NCBI RefSeq assembly: GCF_963678975.1
Contig: NC_089273.1
Span: 10,292,614 to 10,356,613 of the forward strand
Source of the DNA: Dysidea avara
Lineage: Eukaryota; Porifera; Demospongiae; Dictyoceratida; Dysideidae
DNA: 64,000 bases
Direction: 5' to 3'
This document shows, piece after piece, positions 43,416 to 56,084 of this stretch. The translations under genes and the position numbers were made by a program. Position 1 is the stretch's first letter, and the number at the start of each line of letters is the position of its first letter. Below the pieces are notes generated by a model. The model did no database searches. It saw only the letters and a program-made list of their open reading frames with translations, and was not told where the DNA came from.

Positions 43416-44896
43416 GTAAGTAAACAGTAGTAGCTAATTCAGTAGTCTAGAGGTGGCATGCAAGTACTAAGGTCAAACGATTAGTGAAGCACTGGCCGCT
43501 GAGCACTGTAAGCACAAACTGAAGAAAAAAAAAATCATCATTACAGACACTTGAACTCTCACGGTCACGCATTAGCTACGCGTACTGAGTGATTGTTGTC
43601 TCACGCATGGTTTTCCATCTCACGCATTGCAGCCGATTCCTAGAAAATTACGCTCTAACGTAATTAATTTCACTCAAACTTCAGGACCTCTTGGCAAAGC
43701 ACTAAACAGTGCTCTAATGACTAAAAATGGACAGGTATCATACTGAAAATAGCTCGGAAAATAGCCTAAAAAGTGAAATTTTTATCTACTATGAGGAGAC
43801 TTCACGCATAAGTAAACAAAGCTCACTCATTTTAACCTCAGGTCTCACTCCAAATGCACTTTATATTACAGGTTGAGGTCTCTGTCATTAGTAAAAATGA
43901 CACACAATAAAAATGCGTAAAAAAAGAATAAAGTAGCTAGCTAAATGTTTGTATTAGCTACAGCTAGAGGTGTACCATGAAAATTTTTGAATATATCTCG
44001 ATATTTCTTTTAACTTACCTCATTTATTTAACATATATCGATAATTGAAGCAATTATTTGTTGTATTTAACTGTCAATATTTTAACCAGTAAAGTCAGCA
44101 AATTGTAATTTGAAGAATACAAAAAAGTGAAAAATGTCAGTTTTGACAATGTTTCCAAGTGGTATAGGAGAGTTGGAGCCCCCAGCAGATGTCTACACCA
44201 TCTGATTCAGATATTCTTTGATATACAAATAATTTATGGAAGCTCACTTTTATTTAGATAAATAAACCAGTCATCCTTATCTTGATACGTAAGTCTTATG
44301 ATATCTCACTAATCACATATATCTAGATAATTGCTCACCTCTAGCTACAGCTTAAGCAATATAAAATTGTTTGATATAATTCAATACTTCGCTAATTACT
44401 GGAAAATACAGTATGTAATAGTGTATATCAACAATAATGTATGTCGAGAATGATGACTGACTATATTTATAGTTTACTTTCATGTTGTAATAGGATGGGA
44501 TATTGTAGGTATTGTGTTTTGTGGTTGTACACATGATCATTTGTATGTGCATTATATACAAGAAGCTTTCCCCCTCTGTGTGCAATGCAGAGGGGAAATG
44601 TGCAATGTATTGTATGTGCAATGTATTGTATGTGCAATGTATTGTATGTGCAATGTGTCAGAGTAAAAGTGAAATTGGTAGGGCATGCCCCCAAGGAAAA
44701 TTTTGAAATCATATATTTTTGAGATGCCATTTGGAGGCAGTTTTTGGCTGTAACACTATGTGCAAGATGTTAGTTATAGCCAACTAGTTGCTGGTCACTG
44801 TAAAGTGCTAATAATAAAAATAATTATTATACAACCAAGTACTAAAGATAATAAGAAATGCAGTTAAAATTATGTAATACATATTAACTTATTGTT
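43416..44896. other. no exon found; MITE and short tandem repeat
   Basis: Contains an inverted-repeat element at 43957-44352 (AGCTAGAGGTG ends) and a 16-bp tandem repeat, ATGTGCAATGTATTGT, repeated about four times at 44598-44661. The stretch 43540-43870 has repeated CTCACGCAT words but no definable unit. Confidence 0.5.
43957..44352. repeat. inverted-repeat MITE
   Basis: Starts AGCTACAGCTAGAGGTG and ends CACCTCTAGCTACAGCT. About 396 bp, AT-rich interior with paired ATATCGATA-like words. No coding capacity. Confidence 0.65.
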
Positions 44897-47800
44897 ATTA
44901 TTATTATTAAAGGTTTTACAGCACATACACACACAAACAAACGACTATAAGAAGCTAGTGATGCACATACAGAGCAGTACGTACAAAGGTGAATATGCTC
45001 AGGGTCTGGCAGAAATTACTTCTGCCAGCCTTAATTAAATTAAAAAATAAAAACTAGTTTGAAACAAGAAAAAAATAATTTGATTAGTTACGTTCTTGTG
45101 ATGCACTCTTTGTTCCGACATTCAGGTCGTTCACTTTCTTTAAAACATATTTTTTCCTAATAACTAAGGTTTGCTCCCCATCTTTTCTTCACTTTTCAAG
45201 TTTCTCCCTCAGTTTCCTACTAGCTTCAGTAATATGCATAATATTGTAGACTGTGATCACTATGCCAACTAGTGCCAATGCCACACCGCTGATTTACTGG
45301 CACATCACCTGTGGCCTCTAGTTACAACAGAGCCTATTGTGCCATATTGGCCAAAATGGGATGATTTGCCAGTTGTGCCTTCACCACCTTGTTATGTCAC
45401 TTCATTGCTGACTCATCTTCAGAGGCATGTCACACCTATAATATAAACAAATTAATTAATACCACTATAGCTAACTTAACTTGTTTATTTTGTGCAAGTT
45501 GCATTAATTCATTTTAGTGTTGCGATTTCCTGATGTCAACTAAACTCCCTTGCCTGTATACATAAGCATGCATATAATTTGCATAGGAACACACACTGTT
45601 CTCAGTGCTGGCTATGGCACTGTTTATACATGCCCAATGAGTAGGTGGCAAAGTTGGTGCATGTACTTGGTTCAATATTTTGTACATTTTTACTGTGCTT
45701 TGTACTTCACCTGAGATGCTAGCTGGTATTATTTTCTGTGGTTGTCAATGGTCTGTGATCTGTAAGATGTGTTACATATACATATGTGTAACTACGTATC
45801 TACTGTATGTTGAGTAATGTGTATGCATAATATTATAGACTGTGATCACTGTGCCAATGTAACACTGCTGGAACATACCAGTGGCCTCTAGTTACAACAG
45901 AGTTTATTGTGATCATTCATGACTCGTGTCTCTAACTTTTACAAGTGTTTCCAGGTGGCACGGCGAGTCCCAAGTTGCTGCAGAACAGCTTCATCCTTCA
46001 CCTGGCTTACTAGTAAAATGATTTTCCACCATCAGTGTTGCCAATAATGCATTGCTGCACACACTTAGTCTACTGCTTTAATATGTATCTCCAGTATGTC
46101 ATCTATGGCTAAGAATGTTATGTATGCACATAGCATGTACCCATCAGCCACATCACTGATGCACTGGCACTTAGCTACCAGTTTCCTTTAGTCTGTGCCA
46201 TATTGGGGTCATATGTTGATTGCGCTGGCCTTCACCTCCTTATCATGCATAGTGGCCTGACTTTTTGATTGAGTCAGCTTCAGAGACATCTCACACCTAC
46301 TAAATCAGTTAATGCCACTGCAGTTTGCTCATTTTTTTTGTGTAAGCTACATTTTAGTATTGTGATTTTCTGACATTAGTTAAACTCTTTCCTGTGTATG
46401 CATGCGTATCATTTCTGCCAGCACAGCCACTGCTCTGAGTGCTGGCTATGGCATTGTTTATACATGCTCTATGGGTAGGTTGTTACGTTGGCATATGTAC
46501 TTGGTTGTATATGACCCAGTCCTAGTAATTATACAACCAAGTACTAAGAATAATACAAAATGCGGTTAAAATTACATCATAAATAATAATGAATGAATAA
46601 ATAAATAAATAATTAATGGTTGGGAAAACTACAAGGTCTATGAACTTGCACTAAATGGGGTTCGACTCGCTGGTGAACAAAGGTACAAATGTACAATAGT
46701 TATGCCTGTTCATGCTGATGACTTGAATGAAAATGTAATTCTTTATAATGCCCAGTACCACACCCATGATTCCAAAGGCCAGGAGAAGATTAGTGACCAT
46801 GAGTGACCATCCACAGGTCTACTACTAATTTGTCTGCTAATCGTTTGTGCCCGGATATTTGTTTTCTAAGTATTCAGACAAGTGCCAGGTGCTGCTGTAA
46901 GCCATCTGAAGTCACCATGCCAGCTGCCAGCACATACTTTCAGGCAGATTATTAACAGAGGTACACTATGTTTTCATGTCGTAATACTGTTTGTTTGTAC
47001 TGTGTTTGTATTTACCTGCCCAGCAACAATAAATAAAATAATATCTCCTGCAGCTGTGAAGTGCCAAAAACTACTGTAGCTAACGTATAGACTTCCCAAA
47101 CGTTTTTGAAACATTAGAAGTAAGTGTGCTAGGGAATTATCAGTGTTTCTCTGTTAAGAATGTACTGAACTTGTATAAATATTATTGTGTATGCATATAT
47201 ATTTTTTATATTTCACACCTTGCCATGCCTACACTGGTGTTTATTTAACACTTCTCTGTGGTTGCATGTGGTCAGGGACACATTCACGCTTTTATTGTAT
47301 TTGTACAATCTGTCATTTTTTCAATGATGGTGTCATCACCATTCAGTGTCCACACACCACTGATGTGCAATATCTATGCATGAGTATTTCTTTGAAGGCA
47401 CTGCCAATTTTCACGCTGATCTGCTACACATTTTATTTCATCTTGCAGTGTATCCAAGACACCATGTGACCATTTTTTGACATATCAGCCCATCTCATAC
47501 TAAAACATGAAACTCACTGGATGAGTCAGATAATGGTTGTGTGTGACACAAAGTAGAAATACTTGGCTTCTTTTGTCCCAGATATCACCGTGGTCTGCCG
47601 TTGGCAACTCCAGCCTATCCATCACCCTGATCCATCCTCATTTAAACAACTGGTATTACATGAAGAGAACACAAAATTATATAGATACATAAATTAATAT
47701 CCTAGACTTAATAATTAAGCATTTGTTGGTCAGTAAGAATTCTGAGGCCCTGCTATATAATATGTATATAATTACACACTTTGGTGTATGTACTTGGTTG

Positions 47801-48360
47801 TATGTGATGCGGTCCTAGTTATACAACCAAGTACTAAAGATAATATGAAATGTGGTTAAAATTGATGTCATAAATGATAAATGAATAAATAAATAATGAA
47901 TAAATGTGATGGGGCATAGGAAAAGGGACCTACAGTTATAGAGATTTTTTTAACTTTTGAGTGAAAGTCAGTAAATTTCTGCTTATTGTTAGGTAAATAT
48001 AGTACGTAAATTATGTACACTTGGAAATTACACCTGCATTTAAATTCTTTATAACTTTATGAAACAATTGAATATTGACTTGAAATTTGAAATATAAACA
48101 GTTGGAAAGTTGTGGAATTCTTTGATTAGCATAACTCAAATTCCATGATAACAGCTATAGGTCCCTTTTCCTATGCCCCTCACAAATAATAAATAAATAA
48201 ATAAATAACGTTTGAGAAACTACGAGGCCTAGAGAAATGAACTAACCAGGGATAGATTCGCCTGTGAATGAAGGCACAACCATATAATCGTTACGCCCGT
48301 TCGTGCTGATGACTTGACCATACGTGTAATTCTATATAATTCCCAGTACCACACCATTGC
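44897..48360. repeat. cluster of diverged repeat units
   Basis: Several blocks recur. GACTGTGATCACTATGCCAA (45250) recurs near 45840. GTGCTGGCTATGGCA..GTTTATACATGC recurs at 45605 and 46438. ATACAACCAAGTACTAA occurs at 44832, 46534 and 47821, and its complement TACTTGGTTGTAT at 46499, 47791 and 49831. A block ending CAGTACCACACC recurs at 46620-46770 and 48210-48355. No coding frame is convincing. It looks like successive copies of one non-autonomous element. Confidence 0.6.
47911..48180. mobile_element. MITE in an AATA-rich tail
   Basis: Ends GGGGCATAGGAAAAGGGACC and GGTCCCTTTTCCTATGCCCC are near-perfect inverted repeats. It is inserted in an (AAATA)n stretch. No coding capacity. Confidence 0.8.
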
Positions 48361-48364
48361 TTAA

Positions 48365-49004
48365 TTGTGACTGGATCTACGAAAACCGTTCTTATTGCCC
48401 AAGACAGGAAGTTTGATTTTTTTCACACAAACACAAAGCTTAATGAATGCACTATCAAGTTTCACTGCCACAGTCGACCAGAGTAAAGTGGTCTGCTTTT
48501 GCTGGCTGTTATTTTAGAGCACAGTGGTGAGCCGTACGAGTGGTCTAGGGTCTTGATGGAGCCCTGTCCAACCAGGAGATGGCTGTGTGTGGCTGTACAG
48601 CTCCGTGGTGTTGGACAATGACCTGTGCTGTAAATCTCCTTTCATTTTAGCCAGTTCTGAGCCCTGAATGGCCTATAACTTGGCCTAATTTATCCCAGCA
48701 CGTTTCTTTTCAATTTTTGAACACCATATTGCCCGCCTTCCAGGGCCCCCGCCTCCCACCCTTCTGGAGCTCGCCTGATACACACAACCTCGGTTTAAAA
48801 ACCATCTAAAATGGCGGGAAACTTAGCTGTTGACTACGTCTTCAGTGGATGATCAAGAAGGTAAGAAATTGCTGTGAAACGTGTGAAAATTTGGTATGCG
48901 TAGCTACCACCATTGGCCAGCTACAACATACTGAATATTTAAAACCGACATTTCTCAATACTTTTAAATGGGCGATAAGACCGGTTTCCCAAAGACAGTC
49001 ACAA
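48365..49004. repeat. MITE family D, copy 1
   Basis: Begins TTGTGACTGGATCTACGAAA and ends GGGCGATAAGACCGG..GTCACAA. The interior (GCTTTTGCTGGCTG.., CCGCCTTCCAGGGCCCCCGC) recurs inverted at 51829-52448 and in part at 22525-22740. Frames overlapping its right end at 48842-49237 are not supported as genes. Confidence 0.75.
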
Positions 49005-50860
49005 TTACAGATTGTGCGAGGGAGAAGATTAGCAAATGTCCGTGGAGTGACTGCAGGAGAGCCATAGGCCACTTTACACGTAAGCAAGAAGATTACAAGT
49101 ACGTTTTTATGTTTGTAACATCTCAAGTCTCCATGCCAGCTGCCAGTGGATTCATTCACATAAAATATGTAATTAAACAATACAAGAAAACATTAGAACA
49201 CATGCCACACTCTTTACAATACAGAAAATACAAGTAAACAATCTTGTCTTGTGCAGCTGGCATGGCGAACTTCCTTTGTGTTAGTGCCAGGTAATTCAAT
49301 ACATGCTAAATCTTTTTTGCCTTCACCTGGCAAGTTAACTACAAGGCTCTGGCTGACTTGGCTGTCTTCCTTTATCTGGTTCATCTGGCTTGCATACTCC
49401 TACAGTATTGTGTAGCTGTCTCCTGCAAGTTGTGTATGCATAACTATAGTGTGTCACCCGTCACTGTGCCATTGCTACACCACTGATGAACCTTATTAGC
49501 TCTAGTTGATGTTGATACTTTACTGTATATTGGCTAATAATTTTTATCTGGTGATGTTTCCTATAATGTATTTTGCTGCATACAATACTGCAATAACATA
49601 TAGTTCTTTCCTGTATGTTTTGTATACATATACTGTGTACACATCACTGTGCCATTACCACACCAACGATGTACTAGAGGATTACTTACGGATTACTTAG
49701 CTACTGGTGGCCTTTAGTTACGATGCCACTATTGTGTTTTTTCTATCACTACTGTGACATACTGAGTTGATTTGGGGATTGTGTCTTCACCACCTAATAG
49801 CCTCACCAGGGGGCTGTCACATTAGTGTATGTACTTGGTTGTATGTGAAGCGGTCCTTGTGATTTAAAAAAAATGTTTATAATGTAACTGGACACTGCCA
49901 AAAAAAAGCACCTCCATAATTCTGTTTAGCTCTTAAAACCTATCATTTGAGTTTATTAATAATATTAAGAGATACACTGGAAGGAATGTTTCCAAAGTAG
50001 CCGAAAAGAGAAACAAAGCCAAAGCTTTATGTAACAGTAATCATTTTAGAGACACTTAACACGAATGAAATCAGCATGAAGTTGTTCTTAGTGAAAGATA
50101 GGTTAGAGAAGTGTTGTCCATCAAATAATGCTGTAAGTAATGCAGTCCACTACTTTTGGTTTTAGCTTTATCAAGTTTGAAAGATTTTTTTTTTATTTCC
50201 ATCCAAAAAGTGGTGAGGCTGTGGCCTCACTGGCCACCCCTACTCTGACGTCCTTGGTGCAATATCACAAGAAGTAAGTGGCTTTCCTCGAGTGTTCCAG
50301 TGTGTAGAGTCTGGTAACTGTGACGACCAGTATTGGTATATTCACACATCTATTACACTGTGATTTATTGCTACAACAATAAACATTAATCTACAAAACT
50401 TCTCATGCTTTAGTCTACATTTCTCAGGCCTGAATACTTTCCCTGCTATACTCAAGCTAGGCCACACTAAACAATTGCTCTATAAGAGCTGATGATGCAG
50501 GAATTTATACTACAACTCTTGCTGCTATAATATGATTAAATATTTACTATTCCACCTCACATCATCAAATCAACTCTAAGCAAACCTGGTTTCCACAAAT
50601 TGCATCATACTATTAGAACTTTCCATGGTTACCAATACTCATTGTCACTTCTTGGATACTAGAGGATTGCTATGGTTCATTACTACTGCGCCTTGATTCT
50701 CAGTTGATCCTGTGACAATTGAAGTTGGTTGTCTGGGCCACTTTATGCCAGTAACAAAACTAAGTATGCCATGTACCGAAAAGTTCAATACTTCAGATTT
50801 TCCAACAAGTGGCTCATGTTGCTATTTCCTGTTCGTACATGATCTTTAGTATACGGTCTT
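49005..50860. other. no gene seen
   Basis: Holds another TACTTGGTTGTATGTGA repeat end near 49831 and AT-rich unassigned sequence. Short frames at 49005-49237 and 49506-49700 show no recognisable domain. Confidence 0.45.
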
Positions 50861-50861
50861 T

Positions 50862-51515
50862 GGTGTCATGAGATGGGGAATTTGTAAAATGTGGAATACA
50901 GAATAGCAGAATAACGGAATAAGCAAAACTTGTCTTTTGCAGAGTATACAAATAGTTATATGCTCTATAGTAATTATACTTTGACTACCTTGTAGTATCT
51001 TTACCAAGTAGTCAAAGCCACGGTGATGGATAGACAAAAGCTGGGCAAGCATTAAATAGGACAAGCACACAACTAATCATCCTAGAACTATCTACCTTTG
51101 TAAACTTGCTTATCTATAATATACTCCCTAGTTGATATTGCTACAAAACTAAGACCTAGTTCTATTCTTACGATAAACTAGATGGCCTTCACACGATTGT
51201 GCATCCAACCAAATTTATTGTTATTGAATTAAGCTAGTGGAGTTCAGTGGTTGTGTTTGCATTCAAAATGAATCAGAAGTGTAGGTAAGCAAATTATAGT
51301 ACATTGTTCTAGGATGATTGGTCACGTGGTTGTCCTATTTAATGCTTTCCCAGCTGTGGTTTATCCATCACTGTAGCATGCCATGCAAAGCTATTACATA
51401 GTAAACAAAATATAATTACATATAACTATTTATATAATCTGTAATAGATAAGTTTTGCTCATTCCGCTAATCTGTATTCCTCATTTTACAAGCTCTCCAT
51501 GAGATGTCATTGGGA
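50862..51515. repeat. inverted-repeat element, ~650 bp
   Basis: Arms about 50862-51093 and 51305-51515 are inverted copies (AGCATTAAATAGGACAA and complement, AATCATCCTAGAAC and complement). The centre is unpaired. No transposase. Confidence 0.7.
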
Positions 51516-51828
51516 TGTTGATATTTAGTTACACCTAATATAATTTCTGCCTTTCTAGGACTCCAGTTATTATCACGTTTTAATAAGATGGTACTGTGCG
51601 ACTAGGCCTCTTGTAACTTATGTGCATATAATTATTGTCAAAAGTATGGCATTATCATCATCATCTTATCCAGTATCATGATAGACAAGTTATTTCATCC
51701 TCCACAGGTTCTACATAGTACTGTAACAGTAGGTCACTTGTGCCTGCTTCCGTTGATGTAACTGTGGTTGATCCAGATTTTGTCTTGGAACATTGTTTAC
51801 ATATTGCTTTAAAAATTCCATCCACATA

Positions 51829-52448
51829 TATGACCTAGTCTGGGAAAACCGGGCTTATCGCCTATTTAAAAGTATTGAGAAATGCCGGTTTTAATTATTT
51901 AGTGTGTTGTAGCTCGCCAATGGTTGAAGCTATGTGTATCAAATTTTTACATGTTTTACACCAATTCCTTACCTTCCAGAGCATCCAATGTGCAAGTAGC
52001 CAACAAATAAGTTTCCCGCCATTTAGATAGTTTTTAAACCGAGGTTGACTGTATCAGGCAAGCTGCAAATTGGGTGAAAGGTGGGGGCCCTGGAAGGCGG
52101 GCAAGATGGTGTTCAAAAATTGAAAAGGAAGGCCAAGGGATGAATTAGGCCAAGTTTTGGGCCATTGAGGTCTCAAAACTGGCTAAAACGAAAGGAACTT
52201 CACAGCACAGTAACTTATTCAATACCACAGAGCTGTACAGTCATCCCCAGGCTGACCCGAGCTCCATTGAGGCCCCACACCACACATACGGATCACCACT
52301 AGGCCAGCCAGCAAAACCAGACCACTCAAGTCTAACTGATTTTGATTGTGGAATTAGATAGTTTATTCATGTAGCTTTGTGGCCTGGGTGAAAAATCAAA
52401 TCTGCTGACATGGGCGATAAGACCGTTTTTCTCAGACTGGGTCACATA
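51829..52448. repeat. MITE family D, copy 2 (inverted relative to copy 1)
   Basis: Ends TGACCTAGTCTGGGAAAACC and GGGCGATAAGACCGTTTTTC..GTCACATA. The interior matches 48365-49004 on the opposite strand. Confidence 0.75.
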
Positions 52449-52950
52449 TGGTCAGCAAGATCACAATGATTTTGCACAGAAAGCAACTACTTCCTCTGTC
52501 TGATATTTTAGTGTAATAATCGCTTCAGTCTTATATAATGCAAGTCAGAACATCACAATAAGTAAAGTGATCTGTCTAATAGCATATTTGACTGCATGTC
52601 AAGGGTTTAACCATAAATTTCCACCCTATAGCTGATTACGTACACTGTACTTAAACCACAAGAAAATACAAATTTGCTAAAGTGTAGTTAGCTATATATA
52701 TCGCGTGCAATGTTAGTGGGTCATATTAGAGCTCATGTATACTTTTAGAGGATAATAGAGCATTCAGCAAATGCCATCTTAAAAAGTACCTTCCCCCCCC
52801 CCCCCCCCAACTTCAAAAGAAGACTTTATAGTCAATTTGAAAGAATGGTAGGCCCAATAGTTTTTTTTATGAAGTTAAAAGGAGCCAATAAAAGCACCTT
52901 CAAGAAATTCATATAAATTATATCATATTGATGATAAGTATTATTGTAAA
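52449..52950. other. no gene seen; poly(C) run
   Basis: A run of about 16 C at 52793-52808 is the only feature noted. Confidence 0.5.
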
Positions 52951-53198
52951 TTGTGACTAGGCCTGCGAAAACAGGGCATATGGGCACAAACTACACCCTA
53001 TCACTCTACAGGTCATATCTCAGTACTGGAAAAGTATATTTCCAATCTGTAACTTGCATCGTGATGCCAATTAAATACTTACTAACAGTTGAAAATTGCA
53101 GTTCCATAGCATAATGGTGCAAAACGTTATGAGTGGTGAAACTTTGAAAAAGTAGGCAAAAATCGTGTGCCCACATGCCCTATTTTTGCAGGCCCAGT
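52951..53198. repeat. MITE family A copy
   Basis: Begins TTGTGACTAGGCCTGCGAAA and ends ATTTTTGCAGGCCCAGTA. About 248 bp and colinear with 54664-54916. Confidence 0.85.
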
Positions 53199-54663
53199 AA
53201 GCTAGTGCCAAGACTGAGAAAGAAAGAGTACCTTTGAGCAAAAGTACGTAGCTCAGTTAGCAAACATAATTATTCTGATATCTTGACAATTGCCCTACAT
53301 ACCTAGCTCTCATTCTCAATCACAGAAGATCTTGAAATAATCAACACTGTTTTCATTGTCTGATAATAGATTATGCTGAATAAGGTGTGACAACAGTGAG
53401 AGCATCTTTAACTATTTATTCTAACAGTTTAAACACACCATGTACTCTGTGTGAAGATTGGTGTTATTTTCTGTCAGTCATGCATGTTTCTGGTGGTTTC
53501 TGTACTTCATACCTTAAATTACAAGTATTGTACATTGTAGTTATGGTATTCCATATTGTTGTCTTCTATTTTTTAGGATTTGTAGTATTCATTTTCCCCT
53601 TACAGAAAATGTAACATACCTAAAGTACTAGTAGTGGTGGGACAGTGGCAACAGGAAATTCAGCAAATACCCTACTAATGTGTTTATTCCTTTATGGTTA
53701 TTGAACACTTTATGTTTTAATCTGTTTTCATGACAGTAAATAGCAGTATCTATCCATAAATGGCAAATTGGCTTAAGTGATGTGCAAAAGAAAGCCCCCA
53801 AACTCTTCAATAGTTGTTGAACATGTAGTTAATTGAAACTATGTAATTTTTTTATATTCTTAATAATTATTAGTCTACTGTAGAAATATAGAATGATAGT
53901 TCACATTCCGCACCTTTCTATTGGACATGTATATGGTGGTCTTCCAACGCCTTTTTATTGACTTGAAAAAGTAGTGAAAGCTTGCTATGGTGGCTAACTG
54001 GTTTAGATATAGTTCATAAAAGTATCCAACACTCATCTACACAAAAATCCCAAAATACTGCCTCAGTTTTTAGTGACATGACTGCAGATAAGTCTCTAAT
54101 TGCATAAATACAAGTCTCAAACTACACACCCTTTCTTCGCTCACTATTACATTTAACTGCTTGTTCTCTCTCTCTTGATGATACCATATTACTGCAATAT
54201 CAAAATAATACCACTTTCACGTCCCACATCAATGGGAAGAGAAGGTGTATAAGTGCCATATAGCACTGTTACCGGTACTCAGGAAAGCATTAATGAGAAA
54301 CAGAAGTAGTATATCAGAAATATATCTCCTAGGAGGAAGTATATTTTGATATACCACCTCATTTCTCGTTAGTGCATTCCAGGCATAGAAACCATCAGAG
54401 GTCTTTGATGAAACTGTGTCATCTCCTCTGCTCTGATATAGTCAGGATTGATTGTGGATTATAGTTCTGTAAAGCTGAGCCAGAGTTAACCTGTAGACTT
54501 GGAGAAGGTGATAAAGTTTGTTGCCTCACTGAATGATAAAAGTCACTGGTTAGTGTTTTGATTGATTATAGATACCTGGCATGATGTAACGTATAGCATT
54601 GGGAATGGAACTTAATTGATTTGGCTATATTAGAGTTGTAAGCACATGTACTAGCTACATTAA
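53199..54663. other. no gene seen; one 100-bp palindrome
   Basis: 54281-54380 is an imperfect palindrome centred on CCTAGG, with AGGAAAGCATTAATGAGAAA at one end and its near complement at the other. The hydrophobic frame 53387-53614 has no splice or homology support. Confidence 0.5.
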
Positions 54664-54916
54664 TTGTGACCGGGCCTGCAAAAATAGTGCATGTGGGCAC
54701 AAACTACACGCCATCACACTACAGATCATATCTCAGTACTGGAACAGAATATTTCGATTCTGTAACTTGCATCATAAAGCCAATTAAATTCTAACTAAGA
54801 GCTGAAAATTGCATTGCCATAGCATAATGTTACAAAACGTTATGAGCGATGAAAGTTAGAAAAAGTAGGCAAAAATCATGTGCCCACATGCCCTGTTTTT
54901 GCAGGCCCAGTCACAA
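54664..54916. repeat. MITE family A copy, complete
   Basis: Begins TTGTGACCGGGCCTGCAAAA and ends TTTTTGCAGGCCCAGTCACA. With 52951-53198 it defines the family at about 250 bp. Confidence 0.85.
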
Positions 54917-55174
54917 TCATTCATAGCTAGTAATAAAAGTAAGAAGTTTGGTGCACTTGAAACATCATTACAAGCTGCGTTTCAGCTTTTTGTGTTAATT
55001 GTATACCCACAACTGAAGCTATCTGCATGCCTGTTTTGATAGTGATACACTTACATTTCTCAGCAACATCTTGTTGTTCTTATGTATCTTATTCACAATC
55101 AAAATTCAGAAGGTCCCACTTGTAAAGCATTCCTGCAGTTTCCCACACTTGCCAGTGAGTGGATTATATTAGTA

Positions 55175-55282
55175 GTAACATGGGCACTTATGATTTGCCT
55201 GAAATATATGTGCTAGGATTCGGACATTCAGTCCATTGTGCTCGTGCATATAAATCAGGCAAATCACTTGTGCCCATGTTAC
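55175..55282. repeat. 108-bp palindrome
   Basis: GTAACATGGGCACTTATGAT.. pairs with its inverted copy ending ..ACTTGTGCCCATGTTAC; arms are about 40 bp. Confidence 0.75.
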
Positions 55283-55613
55283 AACTACAGTATTTTGTAA
55301 TCTCCTAAGTTCACAGTTGTAAAACTTAAGCAGTCCCTGGTTAGTCAATGTATTGATATTTGCGATTGGATAAAGCGAGGCTCTGGTATAGATTGATTCA
55401 TGAGTGTTTATATAATATTGATGGATGTAATGACCATAAATATTGCATTACTGTGGTTTTGAATATTTGTGTGAGACATTATGTTGATCATAATAATTGT
55501 ATACAAGTAAAATGAAAAATTTGAAATTGTAAGTTGGATTAGGAAACAAAGAAAATTAAAAGTACTGAAACAGGGGAATAAAGTAGTGAAACAAGATAGG
55601 TGCAGATAATATT

Positions 55614-55942
55614 ATCTAATCCAAAACAGCCATGCTGTAAAAAAAGAGTGCGGCCCTCAGAAAGGAAATGGTGAAAAAAGATGTGAAATCCAAGGTGGCG
55701 GCCAAGAAATGGCAGTGATGGTAGGATAATGGTAAAAATTTTGATAATGACAATTCAGGTGAATTTTGGTGCTGCTTGGTCTTGGCACAAAATTCACCTG
55801 AATTGTCGTTATTAACATTTTCACCATTATCCTACCATCACAGCCATTTCTTGGCTGCCACCTTGGATTTCACATCTTTTTCCACCATAGCCTTTCTGAG
55901 GGCCACACTCTTTTTACAGCTTGGCTGTTTTGGGTTAGATTT
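55614..55942. repeat. palindromic MITE, ~155-bp arms
   Basis: Starts ATCTAATCCAAAACAGCC and ends GGCTGTTTTGGGTTAGAT. The arms meet at an AATTCACCTGAATTGTC-type core with a loop of about 25 nt. No coding capacity; the frame 55776-56033 lies partly in the right arm and is not taken as a gene. Confidence 0.85.
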
Positions 55943-56084
55943 CACTTTTTTTAATATGTGTATATATACCCCAAAGCCGGCAGGATTTTTAAACCTATCT
56001 TTTTTTCTTTACCACAGGAACAAGAAAATATGAAGCAGATGTTAAATACTGTACTTTAAAGTTTATCATTAAATGTACGAGTAT

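Noticed and set aside
48842-49237. Overlapping frames on both strands near 49 kb
   Set aside because: They overlap the right end of a MITE, conflict with each other and have no recognisable domain.
53387-53614. Hydrophobic frame as a possible small membrane protein
   Set aside because: No homology, no splice partners, and hydrophobic runs are expected by chance in T-rich DNA.
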